DNA of 6,887 nt, taken from positions 1-6,887 of the forward strand of contig JAQGIJ010000383.1 in NCBI GenBank assembly GCA_028291285.1, read 5' to 3'. Position 1 is the first letter of the stretch. Every line of letters starts with the position of its first letter. The translations under genes were made by a program, and so were the position numbers. A model generated the notes under the pieces. That model was given only the letters and a program-made list of their open reading frames with translations, searched no databases and was not told where the DNA came from. This stretch comes from Phenylobacterium sp. (GTDB taxonomy: Bacteria > Pseudomonadota > Alphaproteobacteria > Caulobacterales > Caulobacteraceae). Shown one piece after another: positions 1 to 4,604 of the stretch.

Positions 1-1034
1 TCGGCGCCGAGGTGATCCGGGTGGAGAGCCCGGCGCAGGCCGGCCAGCGCAGCCTGGTGATCGGCCAGGTGGGGCTGAGCCGCGGCAAGCGCTCGATCAC
101 GCTCGATCAGCGCAACCCGGCCGCCAACGACGTGCTGCGCCGGCTGGCCCAGGCCTGCGACGTGCTGGTGGAGAACGCCCGGCCGGGCGCCATGTCCGCC
201 CGCGGCTTCGGCTATCCGGAGGCGGCGCAGGTCGCGCCGCGGCTGATCTGGTGCTCGATCACCGGCTTCGGCCAGGACGGTCCGAGCGCCGAATGGGCCG
301 GCCACGACCTCTCCTACCTTGGCCATTCGGGCCTGATGGGAACGCTTTCGCCCAGCCTGCCCTGGCATCCGGGCGCCATGCTCTCGGTGCCGCTCGGCGC
401 GATGATGGCGGCCACCGGCGTGCTCGCCGCCCTGCTGGAGCGAGGCCGTACCGGCAAGGGCTGCCAGATCGACATCAGCCTGTCGGAAAGCGCGCTGTGG
501 CTGCTCTCCGGCGCGCCGGGCGCGCTGGCGGCGGGCTACGGCGGCATCTCCGCGACCCACGACCGGCGGCTCTACGCCTGCGCGGACGGCCGCTTCGTCA
601 GCGTCGCCGCCGCCGAGCCGCGCACCTGGGCGGCGCTGTGCGCGGGGCTGGACGCCGGCGACCTCGCCGAAAAGTTGAAGGCGACGGGCGCGGAGTCCGC
701 CGCGGTGGCCGAGCGCCTGGCGGAGATTTTCCAGACCCGGCCCGCGGCCGAGTGGGTGGCCATGCTGGGACCGCTCGGCGCGGCGGTGAACGCCGTCAAC
801 CAGGGCGCGGACATCGCCGCGGATCCGCATCATGCGGCGCGCGGCGCGGTGCTCGAGGTCGCCGGCCGGCAGGTGCCGGCGAGCCCGCTGCGCCTGATCG
901 ACGCCGAAGGCCGCCGCAGCGGGACCGCGCTCGAAGAGCCGCCGCTGGTGGGCGAGCATACCGAGACGGTGCTGGGCGAGGCGGGATTCAACAAGGACGA
1001 GATCGCGGCGCTGCGCGCCGACGGCGTCATCTAG
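1..1034 (+). CDS. CaiB/BaiF (AMACR-like) family CoA transferase or racemase, 5'-truncated by window edge
   Basis: The frame is open to the left edge (first full codon at 3), and 343 residues are visible of a family that usually has about 380-400. It enters at the conserved GAEVIRVESP turn that follows the first Rossmann strand. Other family signatures are ENARPG (Arg matching the CoA-pocket Arg of AMACR enzymes), GFGQDGP, GHDLSYLG (His codon at 303) and TGKGCQIDISL. Near the C-terminal half, AAAEP (Glu codon at 615) matches the Glu that pairs with the active-site His in mycobacterial MCR. Members either move CoA between acyl acids through an aspartyl-CoA intermediate or epimerise 2-methylacyl-CoAs; all are cytosolic. 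The expected catalytic Asp before the LAAL helix is not visible: the stretch reads MLSVPLGAMMAATG (Ser codon at 384). The substrate cannot be told. The SDR gene follows after 9 bp, so both probably act in one acyl-CoA pathway. The family call is firm; the activity is uncertain. Confidence 0.9.
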   Translation, partial: GAEVIRVESPAQAGQRSLVIGQVGLSRGKRSITLDQRNPAANDVLRRLAQACDVLVENARPGAMSARGFGYPEAAQVAPRLIWCSITGFGQDGPSAEWAGHDLSYLGHSGLMGTLSPSLPWHPGAMLSVPLGAMMAATGVLAALLERGRTGKGCQIDISLSESALWLLSGAPGALAAGYGGISATHDRRLYACADGRFVSVAAAEPRTWAALCAGLDAGDLAEKLKATGAESAAVAERLAEIFQTRPAAEWVAMLGPLGAAVNAVNQGADIAADPHHAARGAVLEVAGRQVPASPLRLIDAEGRRSGTALEEPPLVGEHTETVLGEAGFNKDEIAALRADGVI

Positions 1035-1043
1035 GGGCACGAC

Positions 1044-1829
1044 ATGACGAAGTTCACATTCGACCTGACCGGCCGCGTGGCCGTGGTCACCGGCGCCGGC
1101 CAGGGCGTCGGCCGCGGGATCGCGCAGGCGCTGGCGGCCCATGGCGCGCGCGTCGCGGTCAACGACTTCGTGCTGGACCGCGCCCAGGCCGTGGTGGAGG
1201 AGATCCAGGCCGACGGCGGCCGGGCGCTGGCCGTGCAGGCCGACGTGGGCGACTACGCCGCCGTCCAGGCCATGGCTGACAAGGTCGAGCAGGGTCTCGG
1301 CCCGGCGGACATCCTGGTGAACAACGCCGGTAACGCCGGCCCCGACGCCGCCATGCCCCGGCTGGACTTCTGGACCACCGACCCGGCCGAATGGGACCGC
1401 TACCTGCACGTGAACCTGTTCGGCGTGATGAACTGCGCCCGCGCCTTCACCGGCGGCATGGTGGCGCGCCAGTACGGCAGGATGGTCACCATCGTCTCCG
1501 ACGCGGGCCGCGCCGGCGAGCAGGGCCATGAGGCCTATTCGGCGGCCAAGGCGGGCGCGGCCGGCTTCTCGCGCGCGCTCGCCCGCTCGCTCGGCCGTTT
1601 CAACGTCACGGCCAACACCATCTCGCTCAGCAACATGGGCCGGGAGGGCGCGGAGCCGACGCCCGAGCAGGCGGCGCTCGTCAAGGAGATGCTCAAGCGC
1701 TACGTGGTCCGCCGCCAGGGCCGGCCCGACGACGTCGCCGCCGTGGTCCTGCTGCTGGCGTCGGACGCCAGCTCCTGGATCACCGGCCAGAACTATCCGG
1801 TCAACGGCGGCTATACCTTCGCGCTCTAA
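1044..1829 (+). CDS. short-chain dehydrogenase/reductase (SDR), NAD(P)-dependent
   Basis: This 261-residue protein has the length of a classical single-domain SDR. It shows the cofactor glycine motif TGAGQGVG (residues 16-23), Asp41 at the end of the second strand (VAVND), Asp67 in QADVGD, NNAG (93-96), and the catalytic set Asn124, Ser152, Tyr165 and Lys169 (YSAAK). Asp41 usually favours NAD(H) over NADP(H). Such enzymes oxidise a hydroxyl or reduce a ketone, often on acyl-CoA or acyl-ACP intermediates; the real substrate is unknown. The usual PG after the active-site helix is replaced: NTISLSNMG instead of the common NxxxPG. The ATG at 1044 has an AGGGG ribosome site at 1033-1037, which overlaps the stop of the preceding CoA-transferase gene, so the two are probably co-transcribed and used together. 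An annotation such as 3-oxoacyl-ACP reductase would be over-specific. Confidence 0.93.
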   Translation: MTKFTFDLTGRVAVVTGAGQGVGRGIAQALAAHGARVAVNDFVLDRAQAVVEEIQADGGRALAVQADVGDYAAVQAMADKVEQGLGPADILVNNAGNAGPDAAMPRLDFWTTDPAEWDRYLHVNLFGVMNCARAFTGGMVARQYGRMVTIVSDAGRAGEQGHEAYSAAKAGAAGFSRALARSLGRFNVTANTISLSNMGREGAEPTPEQAALVKEMLKRYVVRRQGRPDDVAAVVLLLASDASSWITGQNYPVNGGYTFAL

Positions 1830-1839
1830 GCCACATGCC

Positions 1840-1868
1840 TTGACCCGCGCGGCCGTGGCCCTCATTTT
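1840..1868 (+). promoter_or_regulatory. candidate sigma-70 promoter for rnpB
   Basis: TTGACC (1840-1845, 5/6 match to the -35 consensus) is followed after exactly 17 bp by CATTTT (1863-1868, only 3/6 match to the -10). Transcription starting about 7 nt later would begin near 1875, which is where the P1 helix of the RNase P RNA begins. The position supports the call; the -10 is weak. Confidence 0.5.
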
Positions 1869-1874
1869 CCGCGC

Positions 1875-2264
<390 letters not shown>

Positions 2265-2289
2265 TTCGCTTCTCACGCTTGAGAGCTCT

Positions 2290-2312
2290 CCCTCCCCCTC
2301 GATGGGGGAGGG
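2290..2312. repeat. GC-rich perfect hairpin (CCCTCCCCC / GGGGGAGGG)
   Basis: The 9-bp arms 2290-2298 and 2304-2312 are exactly complementary around the 5-nt loop TCGAT. There is no following T-tract, so it is not a standard intrinsic terminator, though it could mark or stabilise the rnpB 3' end. Its C-run/G-run make-up with an AG interruption resembles the repeat hairpins at 3132-3157 and 3266-3284. It may be a diverged member of the same intergenic repeat family; that link is inferred. Confidence 0.6.
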
Positions 2313-2395
2313 GAAAGGCATCGGCTCCCATTCAGCTCTTCCGTCGCTGACGAGCGCTCACGCTTCCGGTCCCGCTTCCAAAATGCGCCGCAACT

Positions 2396-2421
2396 GGGCC
2401 GCGCTGACACTGCGCGGGCCC
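2396..2421. other. bulged GC stem-loop upstream of the LexA/DnaA boxes
   Basis: GGGCC-GCGC (2396-2404) pairs with GCGC-GG-CCC (2412-2421, one bulged G) around the loop TGACACT. That gives about 9 bp, mostly G-C. No T-run follows, so a role as terminator of upstream transcription is only possible, not shown. In DNA this GC content can make such stems by chance. Confidence 0.4.
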
Positions 2422-2432
2422 ACGGTTTACGG

Positions 2433-2447
2433 GTTCTCTGTACGTTC
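2433..2447 (+). promoter_or_regulatory. LexA-type SOS box (GTTC-N7-GTTC)
   Basis: GTTC (2433-2436), seven bases, then GTTC (2444-2447) exactly fits the direct-repeat operator known for LexA in alphaproteobacteria. It lies 199 bp before the mraZ ATG in the AT-richer part of the control region. If used, LexA would repress transcription into mraZ and the division cluster until DNA damage. A chance match is unlikely but not excluded: eight fixed bases in a few hundred bp. Confidence 0.45.
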
Positions 2448-2456
2448 TGTGGATAA
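2448..2456 (-). promoter_or_regulatory. perfect consensus DnaA box
   Basis: TGTGGATAA on the + strand is the exact complement of the 9-base DnaA box TTATCCACA. It begins at the base after the LexA-type box ends, so the two proteins could not easily bind independently. A lone box points to transcriptional control rather than an origin: no box cluster or AT-rich unwinding element is seen. Confidence 0.45.
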
Positions 2457-2466
2457 GTAGATCTCG

Positions 2467-2474
2467 TTAACCAT
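2467..2474 (+). promoter_or_regulatory. CtrA-like half site TTAACCAT (weak)
   Basis: TTAACCAT matches the right half of the alphaproteobacterial CtrA site (TTAA-N7-TTAACCAT). The left half position (2456-2459) reads AGTA, so only a half site is present. A second GTTAACC occurs at 2545-2551 within the CCCA repeats. This is recorded as a candidate only. Confidence 0.2.
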
Positions 2475-2529
2475 GAGTGTTGGCGAGGCCGTTGTTTTGG
2501 CGCGGAATGGGTAGTCAGAGTCATTGTAT

Positions 2530-2554
2530 CCCAATTCGTCCCATGTTAACCCAA
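2530..2554 (-). promoter_or_regulatory. candidate MraZ box: three TGGG repeats at 10-bp spacing
   Basis: CCCAA (2530), CCCAT (2540) and CCCAA (2550) recur with exactly five bases between them. Read on the minus strand this is (T/A)TGGG-N5 three times. MraZ of Escherichia coli is known to bind direct TGGGN repeats separated by 5 nt near its own promoter, so this is the expected autoregulatory operator. It ends 91 bp before the mraZ ATG. Here the TGGG strand faces away from mraZ. The sequence fit is good; binding is inferred. Confidence 0.65.
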
Positions 2555-2606
2555 TCCTCATCGTCAGTCGCATCGCCAGGGGCGGGCTTTGCGGCGGCGG
2601 GGTGGG

Positions 2607-2645
2607 GCGGCCGGATACCCGGCCGCAAGCAGGGGCCAGGCCGGG
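2607..2645 (+). promoter_or_regulatory. alternative hairpins in the mraZ leader
   Basis: GCGGCCGG (2607-2614) and CCGGCCGC (2619-2626) form a perfect 8-bp stem with loop ATAC. The segment CCCGGCC (2618-2624) is also exactly complementary to GGCCGGG (2639-2645), which touches the mraZ ATG at 2646. The two pairings exclude each other; the second would enclose AGGGG (2631-2635), the best ribosome-site candidate. If real, this would set the translation of mraZ. It may also be a by-product of high GC content. Confidence 0.35.
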
Positions 2646-3113
2646 ATGTTTCTCTCGACCTTCGAGAAACAGCTGGACGCAAAGCGGCGCATCGTCGTGC
2701 CGCAGGACTTCCGCGCCTTGGCGGCGGGCCCCTTCGACGGCGTCTTCTGCTTTCCCTCCATCGAGGCCGACTGCATCGAAGGCGGCGGCAAGCCGCTGTT
2801 CGACCGCTACCTGGGCGTCATCGAGGAGCTGGAGTTCGGCGACCCGCTGCGCTCGGCGCTGGAGACTTCGGTGCTCGGCGGCATGGCCCGGCTCTCCTTC
2901 GACACCGCCGGCCGGATCACCCTGCCCGAGACCCTTTGCGAGATGTTCGGCTTGACCGACTGGGTGGTCGTGGTGGGGCTGGGCGACCGCTTCCAGATCT
3001 GGAGCCGCGAGGCCTTCCAGGCGCACCGCGCCGCCCAGCGCGAGCTCGCCCGCGAGGGCCTGGCGCAGCTGCGCGCCCAGCAGCGGACGGCGCGGCTCGG
3101 AGGCGGCGCATGA
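2646..3113 (+). CDS. mraZ: MraZ, DNA-binding transcriptional regulator of the dcw cluster
   Basis: The 155-residue protein fits the family length. MraZ has an AbrB-like double fold that forms ring oligomers, binds TGGG-type repeats at the dcw promoter and represses it. Both family DxxxR motifs are visible: D11-A-K-R-R15 followed by IVVPQDFR, and D86-T-A-G-R90 followed by ITLPETL. The start at 2646 (MFLSTFEKQLD) was chosen because homologues begin at this Met. A TTG at 2589 in the same frame would add 19 unconserved residues. The ribosome site is weak (AGG at 2638 or AGGGG at 2631). Candidate operator repeats lie at 2530-2554, so autoregulation is likely. The gene ends with TGA at 3111 overlapping an ATG at 3110. 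In many bacteria mraZ runs almost straight into rsmH; here 190 bp intervene. The Ala/Arg-rich tail after about residue 125 is less conserved. Confidence 0.95.
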   Translation: MFLSTFEKQLDAKRRIVVPQDFRALAAGPFDGVFCFPSIEADCIEGGGKPLFDRYLGVIEELEFGDPLRSALETSVLGGMARLSFDTAGRITLPETLCEMFGLTDWVVVVGLGDRFQIWSREAFQAHRAAQRELAREGLAQLRAQQRTARLGGGA

Positions 3114-3307
3114 GCGACGCTCCCGGCAATCCCCTCGCCCCGCCTGCGGGGAGAGGGTTGGGTGCGGGGCGGAGCTGGCCCATCCGCCGTTATCTTTGGC
3201 CCAGCCAGGATCCTCCGACCGACATCGCTGACGCTACGGCGTCCAGCCGCCCCTCACCCAACCCGCTCCCCACGCCGTGGGAAGAGGAAGGCAGGCGGCG
3301 GCCATGA
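3110..3307 (+). CDS. 65-codon frame bridging mraZ and rsmH (doubtful, possibly repeat-derived)
   Basis: ATG at 3110 overlaps the mraZ stop (ATGA) and has a good ribosome site, GGAGG (3099-3103), at 6 nt. The frame stays open for 65 codons and stops with TGA at 3305, overlapping the rsmH ATG at 3304, again as ATGA. The product would be Pro/Arg-rich (begins [10 protein letters not shown], contains [10 protein letters not shown]) with no recognised domain, and most of it is encoded by the repeat pair at 3132-3284. It may be the remains of an ancestral rsmH start followed by an inserted repeat. Translation would carry ribosomes from mraZ to rsmH. I regard the frame as plausible for coupling but the peptide as probably functionless. 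Confidence 0.3.
   Translation: MSDAPGNPLAPPAGRGLGAGRSWPIRRYLWPSQDPPTDIADATASSRPSPNPLPTPWEEEGRRRP
3132..3284. repeat. inverted pair of intergenic repeat hairpins between mraZ and rsmH
   Basis: Positions 3148-3169 and 3250-3271 are 22-nt inverted repeats matching at 20 of 22 bases, with 80 bp between. Each arm sits in a local hairpin: 3132-3157 (CCCCG-CCTG-CGGGG, continued by CCCTC/GAGGG-type pairing past one mismatch) and 3266-3284 (CCCAC-GCC-GTGGG). The arms have the CCCCTCACCC-AACCC / GGTTGGGTG make-up common in short palindromic intergenic repeats of many proteobacteria. Two units facing each other resemble a REP/BIME-type or MITE-like insertion. No transposase is present. The block could fold in mRNA and affect mraZ-rsmH stability or attenuation. 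Confidence 0.75.
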
Positions 3308-4239
3308 GCCAGGCGCCGCACAAGCCGGTGCTGATCGACGAGGTGCTGGCGGCGCTGGAGCCCGGGCCCGGCAAGAAGGTCGTCGACGGCACCTTCGGGG
3401 CCGGCGGCTACGCCCGCGCCTTCCTGGACGCCGGCGCCAGCGTCATCGCCTTCGACCGCGACCCCACCGCCAAGCGCTTCGCCGAGGGCCTGCCCAACGA
3501 CCGCTTCCGGCTGGCGGAGGCGCGCTTCTCGGAAATGGCCGAGGTGGTGGGCGAGGCTGGCGCGGACGGCGTGGCGCTCGACCTCGGCGTCTCCTCGATG
3601 CAACTGGACGAGGCGGAGCGCGGCTTCTCCTTCCTGCGCGACGGGCCGCTCGACATGCGCATGGGGGCCGACGGCCAGACCGCCGCCGACCTCGTCAACA
3701 CCGCCGATCCCGCGGAGCTGGCGCGGATCCTCTATGTCTATGGCGAGGAGCGGAAGAGCCGCCGGATCGCCGCGGCGATCGCACGCCGCCGCGCCGAGCA
3801 GCCGTTCACCCGCACCCTCGAGCTCGCCGATTTCATCGAGAAGGCGCTGGGCGGCCGGCGCGGCGCCAAGACCCATCCGGCGACGCGTTCGTTCCAGGCG
3901 CTGCGCATCGCCGTCAACGAGGAGCTCTCGGAACTGGAGGCCGGCCTCGTCGCCGCCGAGCAGACGCTGAAGGCGGGGGGGCGGCTGTGCGTCGTCACGT
4001 TCCATTCGCTGGAAGACAGAATCGTGAAGACTTTCCTGGCGGTGCGAGCGGGTAGAACGCCGGCGGGCTCGCGCCACGCGCCGCCGCTCGCCGCCGGCGC
4101 GCCGCCGAGCTTCGAGCTGCTGTTCAACGGCGCCGTCGCGCCGTCGGACGCGGAGGTGGCCGCAAATCCCCGCGCGCGTTCGGCGAAGCTTCGGGCCGCG
4201 GTTCGCACCACCGCCCCGGCGTGGAAGGAGGCGGCATGA
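3304..4239 (+). CDS. rsmH: 16S rRNA (cytosine-1402 N4) methyltransferase RsmH (MraW)
   Basis: RsmH uses S-adenosylmethionine to N4-methylate C1402 of 16S rRNA in the decoding centre; it is cytosolic. The 311-residue length is typical. Visible in order: [10 protein letters not shown] (6-15), SAM-binding [16 protein letters not shown] (26-41), FDRDP (50-54), [19 protein letters not shown] (from residue 92) with GPLDMRM following, [13 protein letters not shown], the [12 protein letters not shown] segment ending at 208, and [13 protein letters not shown] (from 230). The ATG at 3304 was preferred over the GTG/ATG codons upstream because family members start just before HxPVLxxEVL. The possible ribosome site GAGGAAGG (about 3284-3291) lies at the edge of the upstream repeat. 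The stop overlaps the ftsL ATG (ATGA at 4236), so the two are translationally coupled. Confidence 0.96.
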   Translation: MSQAPHKPVLIDEVLAALEPGPGKKVVDGTFGAGGYARAFLDAGASVIAFDRDPTAKRFAEGLPNDRFRLAEARFSEMAEVVGEAGADGVALDLGVSSMQLDEAERGFSFLRDGPLDMRMGADGQTAADLVNTADPAELARILYVYGEERKSRRIAAAIARRRAEQPFTRTLELADFIEKALGGRRGAKTHPATRSFQALRIAVNEELSELEAGLVAAEQTLKAGGRLCVVTFHSLEDRIVKTFLAVRAGRTPAGSRHAPPLAAGAPPSFELLFNGAVAPSDAEVAANPRARSAKLRAAVRTTAPAWKEAA

Positions 4240-4604
4240 GCCTGCTCGATCGGAAGGTCCGGGGATTCCGTCTGGTCGACCTCGTGGCCGCCGCCCTGCT
4301 GGTCATGCTGTTCCTCGGCGTCTACCTGGCCAAGACCATGGCAGGCCGGGAGCGCGCGGAGATCGCCAGCGTCGAGCGCCAGATCGGCGAGGAGAAGGCG
4401 CGCATCCGGCTGCTGCAGGCCGAGGTCGCCCACCTGGAGGAGCCGGCCCGGCTGGAGCATCTGTCGGAAGCCTACCTGGGCATGGCGCCGGTCTCGATCC
4501 GGCACGACCTGAGCCCCGACGCGCTCAACGACGTCGCGCGCGCGGCCCTGGCGGGCGGCGGCTCGGCCGCGACGCCGCAGTCCGCGGAAGCCGCCGCACG
4601 ATGA
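4236..4604 (+). CDS. ftsL: cell division protein FtsL
   Basis: This 122-residue bitopic protein has a short basic cytoplasmic start ([12 protein letters not shown]), one membrane segment at about 13-32 ([20 protein letters not shown]), a heptad-like coiled coil at about 36-68 ([20 protein letters not shown]), and the [18 protein letters not shown] block (69-86) typical of FtsL. FtsL joins FtsB and FtsQ in the periplasm and helps activate the FtsW-FtsI septal synthase. The Ala/Ser-rich tail (about 101-122) is not conserved. The ATG at 4236 has a strong AAGGAGG site (4225-4231); the GTG at 4221 lies inside that site and was rejected. It overlaps both neighbours by 4 bp. FtsL sequences diverge greatly, so the call rests on topology, the coiled coil and the position between rsmH and ftsI. 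Confidence 0.9.
   Translation: MSLLDRKVRGFRLVDLVAAALLVMLFLGVYLAKTMAGRERAEIASVERQIGEEKARIRLLQAEVAHLEEPARLEHLSEAYLGMAPVSIRHDLSPDALNDVARAALAGGGSAATPQSAEAAAR

Larger units (their letters stand above)
2265..2645. other. 381-bp non-coding region between rnpB and mraZ
   Basis: No protein or further RNA gene is supported here. Just after rnpB lie a short hairpin, TCTCA-CGCT-TGAGA (2271-2284), and a GC-rich perfect hairpin (2290-2312). Neither is followed by a T-run, so the 3' end of rnpB may be made by processing or by Rho. A 9-base direct repeat CTCACGCTT occurs at 2272 and 2358. From about 2396 to 2645 the region looks like the dcw control region: a stem-loop, LexA-type and DnaA boxes, a TTAACCAT half site, CCCA repeats, and a hairpin in the probable mraZ leader. 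Base composition is visibly more AT-rich around 2425-2560 than in the flanking genes, as expected for a promoter. No single -35/-10 pair stands out; weak candidates are TTGGCG (2497-2502) and GATAAG (2452-2457). Confidence 0.8.

Noticed and set aside
251..1279. Arg-rich plus-strand frame overlapping the CoA-transferase and SDR genes
   Set aside because: Out-of-frame reading of two well-supported genes; its composition is typical of a frame-shifted GC-rich shadow.
2290..2313. Intrinsic terminator of rnpB
   Set aside because: The stem is perfect, but the following bases are GAAAGGC, not a T-run, so the standard terminator model does not apply.
2425..2475. Replication origin suggested by the DnaA box
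   Set aside because: Only one box, with no cluster, no AT-rich unwinding element and no origin-associated genes.
2523..2551. Minus-strand promoter TTAACA-15-TACAAT
   Set aside because: Both hexamers are good, but the 15-bp spacer is short and nothing recognisable lies downstream on that strand; it overlaps the CCCA repeats, which explain the sequence better.
2589..2645. Earlier TTG start for mraZ
   Set aside because: It would add 19 residues not seen in MraZ proteins and would run through the perfect hairpin; MFLSTFEKQLD at 2646 is the expected N-terminus.
3190..4077. Long minus-strand frame opposite rsmH
   Set aside because: Shadow of rsmH in GC-rich DNA; no motifs, and rsmH is unmistakable.
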